Below are positions 9,454-17,632 of a stretch of 64,000 nt of DNA, piece after piece. The notes under the pieces are model-generated. The model saw only the letters and a program-made list of their open reading frames with translations, had not been told where the DNA came from and searched no databases. This DNA is from Thalassolituus oleivorans MIL-1 (GTDB lineage: Bacteria > Pseudomonadota > Gammaproteobacteria > Pseudomonadales > Oceanobacteraceae). The DNA lies in the NCBI RefSeq assembly GCF_000355675.1, contig NC_020888.1:2312883-2376882 (forward strand), written 5' to 3'. Position numbers and translations under genes: made by a program. Numbering within the stretch: position 1 is the first letter of the stretch; every line of letters begins with the position of its first letter.

Positions 9454-10731
9454 TCAGGAATTCGAATAATTTTCAAGAACAAACTCACTCAAATTGCTTC
9501 GGAACTCACTTTCATCAACCCGCCCCAGTAAATGATCGTAAATAACATCCAAGCCCTGAGCTAAACGACCCCAAGTGTAAAATTGATCGACTACGTCCCT
9601 TGCACTATTTCCTAGACGAATCCTTAATTCCTTATCGCGCAGCAGCACGACTACCTGCTCCGCTAACGCATCCAAATCGTGATTCGCAACGATTAAGGCA
9701 TCTTTGTTATGTGTTAATCCCTTCGCTCCGCCAACAAAGCCAGCAATGGCCTTACGGGCAGACATGTAATTCAAAACCTTAACTGGATGCCCAGGGCATT
9801 CTGGTCGAGGAATGATCGCGACATTAGCAATGGCCAAATAACTCGACAACTCATCCAACGGCACATGATCGAAAAACAAAACATTGTCAGCTATGCCTAA
9901 CGATGCGGCGTAGTCCAAATACTTATTTTTCGCATCTGGATTGTCGATATTGCAAACAATTAGAAGCTTCGCCGTTGGCTCGATCTTTATAACACGAGCG
10001 GCAGTATCAATCAGATAATCAATACGCTGAAAAGCATCTAAGCTACCGGTGTACATCATGTACATACCGTCTGCGTTCAAGCCATGTCTGTCGTAAATCG
10101 ACTGCGGATCTGACTCATCAAACATTTCAGGAAACACGCCAGCCGGCAATACTGTAATTTTTTCTTTCTCAATACCTAGATCAACAAGAAAGTGTTTCAA
10201 GTCGTCTGATACCGTCGTGACGTGATCACCACGAAAAGGCAACGTTTTATCCAACACCCACGCCAGCTTACGAGCCAAATCTTTATTCTTAAAAAAATCA
10301 TAAGTAGGCAACTCGTCAGCCATGCTATTGACCGCATTGTATAGCAACGGCTTGCGAGTAATCAGCTTAGCCAACCAGCCAATTAAGACGCCTTCATAGT
10401 TGTGTGCATGAATAACATCTATTTTGTATTTGAAAATGACATAGATGAGCTTCAGCACCATAAAGGGGTTAAAGAAGAACTTATCTAGAGCAGGCCCAAC
10501 TTTAATGGCATTGCTTTTAGAGAAAGGCACACGAGGAACACGATGAATGGTAGGTCCCGTAACTGGAATATCTTCGGATATGGGGTAAGTAACGATGTGA
10601 ACATCATGCCCTAAAGACACCAACGCCTCTGACATCTCTCTAATGGAGGCAGGCGAACCATGATTGGCAGGAAAAGGACACGCCGCCACCATTACTATTT
10701 TTTTTGATCTACCAACCAACTTAGAACTCAC
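9454..10731 (-). CDS. Glycosyltransferase family 4
   Basis: The 425-residue protein has a GT-B/GT4 layout. The N-terminal domain begins IVMVAACPFPANHGSPASIRE, with the NHGSP loop typical of GT4 enzymes. The C-terminal Rossmann domain has MMYTGSLDAFQRIDYLI and a nucleotide-sugar-binding region around IIPRPECPGHPVKVLNYMSA, where the usual ExxxxxxxE motif appears partly diverged. I chose GTG 10731 because a GGGAGGG ribosome-binding site lies just upstream. The longer frame adds a 28-residue cysteine-rich segment that is probably untranslated. It heads the leftward operon and likely adds a sugar to the lipid-linked glycan. Donor and acceptor are unknown. Confidence 0.88.
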   Translation of the reverse strand: MSSKLVGRSKKIVMVAACPFPANHGSPASIREMSEALVSLGHDVHIVTYPISEDIPVTGPTIHRVPRVPFSKSNAIKVGPALDKFFFNPFMVLKLIYVIFKYKIDVIHAHNYEGVLIGWLAKLITRKPLLYNAVNSMADELPTYDFFKNKDLARKLAWVLDKTLPFRGDHVTTVSDDLKHFLVDLGIEKEKITVLPAGVFPEMFDESDPQSIYDRHGLNADGMYMMYTGSLDAFQRIDYLIDTAARVIKIEPTAKLLIVCNIDNPDAKNKYLDYAASLGIADNVLFFDHVPLDELSSYLAIANVAIIPRPECPGHPVKVLNYMSARKAIAGFVGGAKGLTHNKDALIVANHDLDALAEQVVVLLRDKELRIRLGNSARDVVDQFYTWGRLAQGLDVIYDHLLGRVDESEFRSNLSEFVLENYSNS

Positions 10732-11244
10732 AACACCCTCCCATTTTTTTCTAAAAACACATCCATCACACACAAATCCAGTGCAACGGTGACAAAACTG
10801 AGTAAAAAACATCAAACAGATAAGACAAAATGCGACAAATTATAAAAATATGTAAAAAACAATCAGATCAAAAAATGCGCTTATTGGGCCACAATGTCAC
10901 GACTTTCCTTTACATAATCTTACGAAACATCTTGAACCTTTTTGGGTTTTCTGTACAGTCAATGTTCGCCACAAGGAATAGTATTTCTTACCTTAGGTGA
11001 CAAATTCGTTAAAAAACCATGCTAAAGGATTATAGGCGTCTAGAATTCCGATTATTAAGTGTTACAAACAGTATCACCAAATAGTATCGGTCATTGTGCG
11101 CCTTGCAACACATACAGTTCAAATTCCGTTCAACAGTACGGAAAAAGGACTCGACCCTTTAGTCAAAACATGCCAATCAGGCCAGTAACGATCTTGACAA
11201 TAGATGGAAATTAAAATTGTGATTTTCTGTAAGGTAGGTGCGTA
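10732..11244. promoter_or_regulatory. Divergent intergenic regulatory region of the glycan locus
   Basis: This 513-bp, AT-rich gap separates the two divergent glycan operons. I see no convincing gene in it. It must carry both promoters. A consensus -35-like TTGACA occurs at 11194-11199 upstream of the GHMP kinase, but the -10 region 17 bp later is poor, so an activator or an alternative sigma factor may be needed. AAGGTAGG just upstream of 11245 is the ribosome-binding site of the rightward operon. The size of the gap leaves room for operators or a long leader. I did not recognise a specific binding motif. Confidence 0.55.
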
Positions 11245-12315
11245 ATGCAGTTTTATAGATGCCGAGCACCACTGCGACTAGGCCTAGCCGGCGGTGGAAC
11301 TGACGTTCAGAGCTACAGCGACATCTACGGTGGTAACGTACTTAACGTTACGATCAATCGATACGCCTACACCCATCTGCAATTAAACGACACTCCCGAT
11401 ATCGAAATTGAGTCCTATGATTTCGGTAGCAGCTCTCGCATCAACTTAAAGAACGAAATTATCTACAACGGCGAATCTGACCTGGCCAAAGGTGCCATTA
11501 AGCATTTCTATGATGGTAGCGTTGGGTTTAAGTTGGTAACTCACAACGACGCTCCCCCAGGCTCCGGACTCGGATCTTCATCGGCCATGGTGGTATCCCT
11601 TATTGGTGCGTTTAAAGAGTTAAAAAATCTCAGCATGAGCCAGTACGATATTGCCCAGCGTGCCGTTCAAATTGAACGCCATGAATTAGGCATTATGGGC
11701 GGCCTACAAGATCAGTATGCGAGTGCATTTGGCGGCTTCAACTTCATGGAATTCAACAAGGAAAGCGGTGTGATTGTTAACCCACTGCGCATTGATCCTT
11801 GGGTTTTACGCGAGCTTGAATACAACCTTGTATTGGCATACACCAAGAAAAATCGCCTATCGTCGACCATCATTGAGTCACAGGTCAAGAACGTAGAGAA
11901 CAATGACAAGGGTTGTCTTGATGCAATGCACAATTTGAAATCTCATGCTCACGAAATGAAAAAAGCATTGCTTACCGGTAACCCGACCGAATTTGGCAAG
12001 CTGCTCGATTACACCTGGCAAGAAAAGAAGAAAATGGCGGCAACCATTTCAAATCCTTTACTCGATCAATTGTATGAAGATGCAATTAAAGCCGGAGCGT
12101 TAGGCGGTAAAGTGAGTGGCGCAGGTGGTGGTGGCTTCATGATGTTTTATTGTGAATCAACCAAAAAACGTGAAGTGATTGAAGCGTTAATTAAAGGCGG
12201 TGCAGAAATCATGGATTTCGCTTTCGAACTTGAAGGTGTTCAGTCATGGCGCAGTTGTCGTCAAATGAAGACACCGCAGACGGTATTTACAAGTCAAGGT
12301 CCATTAGTTGCCTGA
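11245..12315 (+). CDS. GHMP-family sugar kinase (D-glycero-D-manno-heptose 7-phosphate kinase-like)
   Basis: The 356-residue protein has the three GHMP kinase motifs: an N-terminal APLRLGLAGGGTD, the glycine-rich ATP loop PPGSGLGSSSAMVVSLIGA (about 108-125) and the C-terminal GALGGKVSGAGGGGFMMF (about 285-303). This combination is characteristic of HddA-type heptose-7-phosphate kinases and related sugar kinases used to make activated sugars for surface glycans. AAGGTAGG lies upstream of the ATG. It heads the rightward operon, followed by GT2 and acyl-activation genes, so it likely supplies a phosphorylated sugar precursor. Matching isomerase or nucleotidyltransferase genes are not in the window, so the exact sugar is uncertain. 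Confidence 0.85.
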   Translation: MQFYRCRAPLRLGLAGGGTDVQSYSDIYGGNVLNVTINRYAYTHLQLNDTPDIEIESYDFGSSSRINLKNEIIYNGESDLAKGAIKHFYDGSVGFKLVTHNDAPPGSGLGSSSAMVVSLIGAFKELKNLSMSQYDIAQRAVQIERHELGIMGGLQDQYASAFGGFNFMEFNKESGVIVNPLRIDPWVLRELEYNLVLAYTKKNRLSSTIIESQVKNVENNDKGCLDAMHNLKSHAHEMKKALLTGNPTEFGKLLDYTWQEKKKMAATISNPLLDQLYEDAIKAGALGGKVSGAGGGGFMMFYCESTKKREVIEALIKGGAEIMDFAFELEGVQSWRSCRQMKTPQTVFTSQGPLVA

Positions 12316-12370
12316 TTTACCTAGATAACGCTTAGAAATTTATGCAACCCCTTAAATTCTAACAGGCTGG

Positions 12371-13171
12371 ATGCTACTGCCTGCCACTAAAATACGGTTT
12401 TTAACAATGACTACTATCACTACTGCAACCACCTCGAAAAAACTCAGCAGCGTGTCCGTTGTATTTCCTGCATACAACGAAGAACTCAACATTGAAAATA
12501 CGGTTTTGAAGGCCATCGAGGTCTTTTCTAAGTATTTCGAAGAAGTGGAAGTAATTCCGGTAAACGACGGCAGTTCAGATAAAACCGGCGAAATTATTGA
12601 CCGCCTACAGAAAGAACATAAAGAAGTGCATCCAATTCACCACCCGCAAAACAAAGGGTATGGCGGCGCAGTAAAGTCGGGCCTTTTTGGTGGCAAAAAC
12701 GATTACATTTTCTTTTCTGACTCTGATGGTCAATTTGATTTAGAAGAAGTCTCGTTGCTTCTGCCTTTGATCAAAGATAATGACATTGCTATTGGTTTCC
12801 GCGCCCACCGTGCCGACCCATGGCATCGCAAACTCAATGCTTTTTGCTGGGGAACCCTAGTTAAATTACTGTTTGGCATCAAAGCAAAAGACATTGACTG
12901 TGCGTTTAAACTGTTTAAACGCGAAGTTATCGACAGCGTAACATTAGAGTCTAATGGCGCCATGGTCAGCACCGAACTTTTAGCTCAAGCTGGCTTGATG
13001 AAATTTAAATTAGCTCAGGTTGGCGTTAGCCACTACCCGCGTCAGGCAGGTGAACAAACCGGTGCAAATCCTTGGGTAATTTTGAAAGCATTTATTGAAC
13101 TATTTAAATTGTATGGAAAGTTAAAGCATTCAACTCCAGTACCAAAAAAAGCTGGAGCACAAAATCAGTAG
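12371..13171 (+). CDS. Glycosyltransferase family 2 (polyprenol-phosphate sugar transferase-like)
   Basis: The GT-A fold is evident from SVVFPAYNEELNIE, the VIPVNDGSSDKTGEIID motif and the SDSDGQFDLEEV metal-binding DxD-like region. The next part, GFRAHRADPWHRKLNAF and DIDCAFKLFKREVID, resembles DPM1/undecaprenyl-phosphate sugar transferases. No C-terminal membrane helices are present. Translation may instead start at ATG 12407, giving 254 residues, because family homology begins only after that point; neither start has a strong Shine-Dalgarno sequence. It probably transfers a sugar to a polyprenyl phosphate or to the growing glycan made by this cluster. Confidence 0.85.
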   Translation: MLLPATKIRFLTMTTITTATTSKKLSSVSVVFPAYNEELNIENTVLKAIEVFSKYFEEVEVIPVNDGSSDKTGEIIDRLQKEHKEVHPIHHPQNKGYGGAVKSGLFGGKNDYIFFSDSDGQFDLEEVSLLLPLIKDNDIAIGFRAHRADPWHRKLNAFCWGTLVKLLFGIKAKDIDCAFKLFKREVIDSVTLESNGAMVSTELLAQAGLMKFKLAQVGVSHYPRQAGEQTGANPWVILKAFIELFKLYGKLKHSTPVPKKAGAQNQ

Positions 13172-13190
13172 TGATATTATGAAGGCCTTC

Positions 13191-13222
13191 ACGCATCATC
13201 CTAAATTCATAGTGTGATGCGT
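13191..13222 (+). other. Intergenic hairpin between GT2 and ligase genes
   Basis: Perfect 8-bp arms ACGCATCA and TGATGCGT are separated by 16 nt within the 84-bp gap before the ligase gene. No T-run follows, so it is not a standard intrinsic terminator. It could be an mRNA processing or stability structure within the operon. Confidence 0.4.
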
Positions 13223-13255
13223 ACAATTCAGCGGTTTAGAAGAATGATCTAGTTT

Positions 13256-14692
13256 ATGGTATATGCACTTTTTCAAGAGCAACGTCAGGCCCATACAGAT
13301 AAGTTAGCCATAGTCTGGAAAGATCAACACTACAGCTATCAAAGCCTCGGCAATGCGGTAGATCAGTTAATCAACGACCTTCATGCAGTAGGTATACAAG
13401 CGCACGACCAAATCGCCCTGTTTGTACCAAATTCTCCAGAGTTTATTATCGGTACACTCGCTACTTGGGCGGTCGGCGCATCTTTGTTACCACTAAACAC
13501 GGCTTACACTGAAGAAGAGCTTCTTAGCTATACCGCGAATGCCAAAGTGAAATTGGTGCTGGTAACGGAAAAAGAAGATCAAAAGATTAAAGATCTTGGT
13601 CTGGCAACTTTACTCATTGATGCCATGCCTGTATCGATAGCCCAGTCTCCCACTACGGCGAATGTACCTGCTGATTCCAGCGCCCTAGTTATGTTTTCGT
13701 CTGGCTCTACGGGTACACCTAAGCAAGTGGTCCGTAGCCATGGTGCCGTTATCGCTGAAATTCTTAATGCGCGCGAAACCCTATCGTTGAACAGCGACGA
13801 TACCATCATGTGCTGCGCACCTATGTTTCACGCACATGGCTTAGGTAACTGTTTTCTTGCCGCACTGATGAACGGCGGTACCTTAGTTATTCATAGTGGT
13901 GAATTCAATCCAAGAAAAGTCGTTAAAACCATCGCTGAGCAAGGTGTAACGATTTTTCCTTCGGTGCCCTTCATGTGCAAAATGATTGCATCAACCCCAT
14001 TTAAAGAAGCGCCTAATTTAGAGCGTCTGCGCTTGGTGTATACCGCTGGCGCACCTCTCGATGAAGAAATCGCGATTGCTTTTCATGAGCGTTTCGGCAT
14101 GTATCTTGGCCAACTGTATGGATCAACCGAAACCGGTGCCGCAGCCATTAATGCCTATCCAAATGCCGACAATAGAAATTCTGTCGGTAAGCCGTTAGCG
14201 AATACCATCATCACGCTAATTGATGATGACGGCCAACCAGTACCGGCTGGATCTGAAGGCGAAGTCATCATACAAACCGCCGCTATGACAAATGGCTACA
14301 CTGGCTTAGATGAACTAACGGCAGAAACATTTAAAAGTGACGGTTACCACACGGGTGACCTAGGCATAATGGACGCCGAAGGCTACTTACGTATTTCGGG
14401 TCGTAAAAAACTGATGATTAACGTAGCTGGAAATAAAGTTGATCCATTAGATATTGAAAAAGTTGTTAAGCAGCTACCCGGAGTTATCGACGCTGTCGCA
14501 CTCGGCAAGCCCGACCCCCTGTACGGAGAAGCGGTAAAAGTTGCTATCGTTAGCTCCGGCAATTTAACAGCAGAAGATGTGCGAGCGCACTGTGCGCAGC
14601 ATTTAGTCGAGTATAAAGTTCCTAAAATCATCGATTTTATTAGCGAAATACCGAAGAGCCCATTAGGGAAAGTCCTGCGTAAGTATCTATAA
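13256..14692 (+). CDS. AMP-dependent acyl/aryl-CoA synthetase or ACP ligase
   Basis: The 478-residue ANL-superfamily enzyme has the A3 phosphate loop MFSSGSTGTPKQV (about 148-160), the QLYGSTETG motif (about 285-293), the YHTGDLG motif (about 363-369) and a C-terminal PKSPLGKVLRKYL with the catalytic lysine. It lacks membrane or carrier domains. Family knowledge says such enzymes adenylate a carboxylate and load it onto CoA or an acyl carrier protein. The next genes are a chorismate-lyase-like protein and an ACP. I therefore infer that the substrate may be 4-hydroxybenzoate or a related aryl acid that is transferred to the ACP; a fatty acid substrate remains possible. Confidence 0.88.
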   Translation: MVYALFQEQRQAHTDKLAIVWKDQHYSYQSLGNAVDQLINDLHAVGIQAHDQIALFVPNSPEFIIGTLATWAVGASLLPLNTAYTEEELLSYTANAKVKLVLVTEKEDQKIKDLGLATLLIDAMPVSIAQSPTTANVPADSSALVMFSSGSTGTPKQVVRSHGAVIAEILNARETLSLNSDDTIMCCAPMFHAHGLGNCFLAALMNGGTLVIHSGEFNPRKVVKTIAEQGVTIFPSVPFMCKMIASTPFKEAPNLERLRLVYTAGAPLDEEIAIAFHERFGMYLGQLYGSTETGAAAINAYPNADNRNSVGKPLANTIITLIDDDGQPVPAGSEGEVIIQTAAMTNGYTGLDELTAETFKSDGYHTGDLGIMDAEGYLRISGRKKLMINVAGNKVDPLDIEKVVKQLPGVIDAVALGKPDPLYGEAVKVAIVSSGNLTAEDVRAHCAQHLVEYKVPKIIDFISEIPKSPLGKVLRKYL

Positions 14693-14726
14693 GATACCAA
14701 GCGTAGCCACCATTGAGGTATGTGCC

Positions 14727-15308
14727 ATGTTGGATAATTTTAATACCAAAGGTTATGTAGAAAGCGGAATTATTACTAACGATCGTGACGAATCGTTAGA
14801 CATAGCAGCTTTCCCGCCAATCGTTAGAACGCTACTCGTTACTGATGGAACTGTTACAAAAACACTAGAAGCCTACTTCTGGGAGCCCATCCAAGTTGAA
14901 CAAATGGGCCAACGAGTAGCACCACTAGAAAACGACATTCCGCAGATGGGCTTAAAAACTGGCGATGACGTTTTACTTCGTGATGTGAGTATTTCCGGCA
15001 CTCGTTCTGGTGATGTATACGCCTATGCGACGTCGGTACTGAACATCAATCACCTCGAAGAAGATGTGCGTAATCAATTAATCGCCGGCACCATAGGCAT
15101 TGGCGAATTACTACGCGACAAAGGCTTAGAAACCTATCGCCAAGTCATCGACATTTATCGTGAAATAAAGAAAGAAGTGGTTCCAGGTAGCAAAAGTTAC
15201 TACTGCGGTGAATTGATTTGCCGTACTTACTTAATCCATATTGATAACGAACCAGTGATTCAGGTAACTGAAAAGTTCCCGTACCGACTGTATCAAAACA
15301 AACATTAA
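14727..15308 (+). CDS. Chorismate-lyase-like protein (DUF98/Rv2949c-type)
   Basis: The 193-residue protein shows the pattern I associate with the PF01947 chorismate pyruvate-lyase-like family: an early PIVRTLLVTDGTVTKTLEAYF, a central DVLLRDVSIS and YAYATSVLNIN block, GIGELLRDKGLETYRQ, and the final YLIHIDNEPVIQVTEKFP. Family members release pyruvate from chorismate to give 4-hydroxybenzoate. The gene lies between the AMP ligase and the acyl carrier protein, the expected place for an enzyme supplying an aromatic starter. Assignment is by pattern memory. A related UTRA-fold protein without lyase activity cannot be excluded. Confidence 0.65.
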   Translation: MLDNFNTKGYVESGIITNDRDESLDIAAFPPIVRTLLVTDGTVTKTLEAYFWEPIQVEQMGQRVAPLENDIPQMGLKTGDDVLLRDVSISGTRSGDVYAYATSVLNINHLEEDVRNQLIAGTIGIGELLRDKGLETYRQVIDIYREIKKEVVPGSKSYYCGELICRTYLIHIDNEPVIQVTEKFPYRLYQNKH

Positions 15309-15329
15309 ACTGAATCGGAGTATCCATTT

Positions 15330-15560
15330 ATGTCCATGCTAGAGCGCTTAAAATCGACTGTCTCAAGCATAACGCAAGCTGATTATACGGATGTGGCAGC
15401 TGATCAAGCTCTCAATTTAGATTCTATCCACCGCATTTCTTTAATCGTCGCGCTGGAAGAAGAATTTGATATCGAAATTGACAGTGATGAATTAGGTTCA
15501 GAAATGTTCGATACATTTGAAAAAATGGGTAAATTCATCGAAACCTGCATTGCTCAATAG
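15330..15560 (+). CDS. Acyl carrier protein
   Basis: The 76-residue acidic protein carries the phosphopantetheine attachment site LNLDSIHRISLIVALEEEF, with the modifiable serine at about 34. The DSI tripeptide replaces the more common DSL. The length and helical acidic composition are typical of a free-standing ACP. It is preceded by a chorismate-lyase-like gene and an AMP-dependent ligase and followed by two hexapeptide acyltransferases, which fits a dedicated carrier delivering an acyl or aroyl group to the glycan. It is not next to any fatty-acid synthase genes. Confidence 0.85.
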   Translation: MSMLERLKSTVSSITQADYTDVAADQALNLDSIHRISLIVALEEEFDIEIDSDELGSEMFDTFEKMGKFIETCIAQ

Positions 15561-15570
15561 GAAATATGAG

Positions 15571-16155
15571 ATGGGCTTAATTGATACAATAATGGCCGAC
15601 GTTCGCTTTAAACAACAATGGTTTTTAAGTGAAAAAAGTTGGTTTACGAAGAACGTACGAGTGTTTCTGGAACCAGGAACCATCGCCGTCATTGTGTTCC
15701 GTTACGGACAATGGCTAAGAAGCCTAAATAAAGTATTACGCATAGTATTATTCTTTCCGTACATACTAGGAAAAATCTTAGTTGTATTAGGATTCGGTAT
15801 TTATATTCCTTCAACAGCGAAAATAAAACCGGGATTCATTATTCATAACTTCTCTGGAATTTTTATTAGTAGCGGAGAAATTGGTGAAAATTGTATCGTT
15901 TTTCAAGGTGTAACCACCGGTCATTTACGCGGCAAACCCAATCCACCAAAGCTTGGTAACAATGTTTTCTTGGGAGCGGGTGCCAAAGTGTTAGGCGATG
16001 TCACCATCGGAAATAACGTCGTAGTAGGTGCTAACTCTGTTGTGCTCTCTGACGTACCCGACAATTGCACCGTAATCGGCAATCCAGCACGAATCATTAA
16101 TCGTGAAACCAACTGGATGGCGGAAAAGCGGGAAGGCAAGATTGCTAACTACTAA
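15571..16155 (+). CDS. Serine acetyltransferase-like hexapeptide acyltransferase
   Basis: The 194-residue protein has an N-terminal amphipathic and hydrophobic region, then hexapeptide repeats from about 85 to 180 with FIIHNFSGIFI, VFLGAGAKVLGDVTIGNN and VPDNCTVIGNPARII. I chose ATG 15571 because AGGAAA sits just upstream and the longer frame would start inside the ACP gene. It is paralogous to the proteins at 6026-6610 and 16192-16743. The adjacent ACP suggests that an ACP-bound acyl or aroyl donor may be used instead of acetyl-CoA. That is inference; an ordinary sugar O-acetyltransferase is also possible. Confidence 0.83.
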   Translation: MGLIDTIMADVRFKQQWFLSEKSWFTKNVRVFLEPGTIAVIVFRYGQWLRSLNKVLRIVLFFPYILGKILVVLGFGIYIPSTAKIKPGFIIHNFSGIFISSGEIGENCIVFQGVTTGHLRGKPNPPKLGNNVFLGAGAKVLGDVTIGNNVVVGANSVVLSDVPDNCTVIGNPARIINRETNWMAEKREGKIANY

Positions 16156-16191
16156 TAGCAACCGACTCGCAGAGACTTATAAAGTAATTTT

Positions 16192-16743
16192 ATGAAAAAC
16201 AACGACCTTAGCCGAAAAGCCACATTTTTATATGGCAAAAGTACATTAGGCAACAAGCTAGCGCTACTTACTCAACGCGGTACATGGGCAGTGCTGGTGT
16301 ATCGTTTTGGCCGTTTCGCTGGAAACGTATCCCCTCGCCCGCTCGGCTTACTGCTTAAAGTTATGTACTTTGGGTTGTTCTACATCACGCAAATGCTCAC
16401 CGGCATTAGCATTCAAGCCTACGCCAATATCGGCAAAGGCATGGTGGTGATGAATTTCAGCGGTATCTTCGTATTGGCCGAAAAAATCGGCGATAACTTT
16501 ACCGTATACGAAGGCGTCACCGTGGGTAATATTCGCGGAGCACCGCGCTTAGCCATTATCGGTGATAACGTCACACTTGAGCCGGGTTGCAAAATTTTAG
16601 GTGATGTTACTATCGGCAATAACGTTATCGTTAGAGCCAACAGCCTCGTACTTACGGATATCCCTGATAACTCCATTGCGATGGGAAATCCTGCTCGAAT
16701 TAAACCATTAGAAACTGTTCAGCCTGCTGAAAAACAAGGGTAA
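16192..16743 (+). CDS. Serine acetyltransferase-like hexapeptide acyltransferase (second copy)
   Basis: The 183-residue protein shares the layout of the preceding gene: a helical N-terminus (WAVLVYRFGRFAG), then left-handed beta-helix repeats (VVMNFSGIFVLAEKIG, TLEPGCKILGDVTIGNN, IPDNSIAMGNPARI). The histidine of the usual HNF motif is replaced by Met (VMNFSG), so the standard SAT catalytic base may be missing at that site. It follows the first acyltransferase with a 36-bp gap and precedes the sulfotransferase by 6 bp. It may be a second acyltransferase with a different position or donor, or a subunit of a heteromeric enzyme. Confidence 0.8.
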   Translation: MKNNDLSRKATFLYGKSTLGNKLALLTQRGTWAVLVYRFGRFAGNVSPRPLGLLLKVMYFGLFYITQMLTGISIQAYANIGKGMVVMNFSGIFVLAEKIGDNFTVYEGVTVGNIRGAPRLAIIGDNVTLEPGCKILGDVTIGNNVIVRANSLVLTDIPDNSIAMGNPARIKPLETVQPAEKQG

Positions 16744-16749
16744 TTAACG

Positions 16750-17598
16750 ATGTCGAAGTCCTCTATCGTAGACTTTATTGGTGTTGGATCTGGAAAATGT
16801 GGATCTACGTGGTTTTTTGAGAATGTTATTCAACACCCAGAAATTTACGATGGTAATCCAAAAGAGATTAACTACTTCAGCGACTTGTTTAACCAACACA
16901 GCCCTGAATGGTATGCCAGCCAGTTTAAAGGCTGTACTGATGACTCTCTGCTAAAAGGCGAGTTTTCAGTTACGTACATGTACCATCCAGAAGCTGCGAA
17001 GCGCATTAAAGAAAACTGCCCCGATGCAAAGATAATTGCCATTGTACGCGACCCTATTTACCGTACATTTTCCGATTACCTTCATGCACAGCGCAAAGGC
17101 GACATCGCTCCAACGGTTCCTTTCTCTGACTACATTAAAGACGAGAAGAAACTAGAGTTTGGCTGCTACACCCAGTATCTAAAGCAGTTCTTTGATAACT
17201 TCCCTGCAGAACAAATCAAAGTCATCGTGCTGGAAGACTTTAACGAGAACTACGAAAAAGGCTTCCGCGATGTCTTCGAATTCTTAGGTTTAAAGGACGT
17301 TAATTTCGTACCACCCGGTGTAGAAGAACGTCGTAACCAAGCTCGTAGCTACCGTTTTATTAAACTAGAAAATTTATTGGTGAAAACCTATCGGATGCTA
17401 GCGAAAGCGGGGTACACCCGTTTAACTGAAACCGTTAAGCGCAGTGGTATTCCAGAACTTTTCCGTAAATTTAATACCAGTAAAAAGCCGCTTCCGCAAA
17501 TTGACGATGCGAGTAAAGAAACACTAAAACAGTACTTCGCCACTGAAAAGAAATTTGTTAGCGAATTAACCGGTAGTTCCCTTTCCGCTTGGCAATAA
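16750..17598 (+). CDS. PAPS-dependent sulfotransferase
   Basis: The 282-residue protein has the 5'-phosphosulfate-binding loop GVGSGKCGSTWFFENVIQHP at about residues 11-30 and the 3'-phosphate-binding motif IIAIVRDPIYRTFSDYLHAQ at about 96-115. Both are diagnostic of the Sulfotransfer_1/heparan-type sulfotransferase family. It transfers sulfate from PAPS to hydroxyl or amino groups, here most likely on sugars of the exported glycan. It is tightly linked to the acyltransferase upstream (6 bp) and the exported esterase downstream. A sulfated surface polysaccharide or glycolipid is inferred. Confidence 0.87.
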   Translation: MSKSSIVDFIGVGSGKCGSTWFFENVIQHPEIYDGNPKEINYFSDLFNQHSPEWYASQFKGCTDDSLLKGEFSVTYMYHPEAAKRIKENCPDAKIIAIVRDPIYRTFSDYLHAQRKGDIAPTVPFSDYIKDEKKLEFGCYTQYLKQFFDNFPAEQIKVIVLEDFNENYEKGFRDVFEFLGLKDVNFVPPGVEERRNQARSYRFIKLENLLVKTYRMLAKAGYTRLTETVKRSGIPELFRKFNTSKKPLPQIDDASKETLKQYFATEKKFVSELTGSSLSAWQ

Positions 17599-17632
17599 TG
17601 CCAAGCAGTTGCTTTATCTCGAGGGCAGTACA

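Noticed and set aside
10732-10815. Cysteine-rich N-terminal extension of the GT4 protein resembling a zinc ribbon
   Set aside because: The GTG at 10731 has a strong ribosome-binding site and the glycosyltransferase fold starts there; the extension is most likely upstream DNA.
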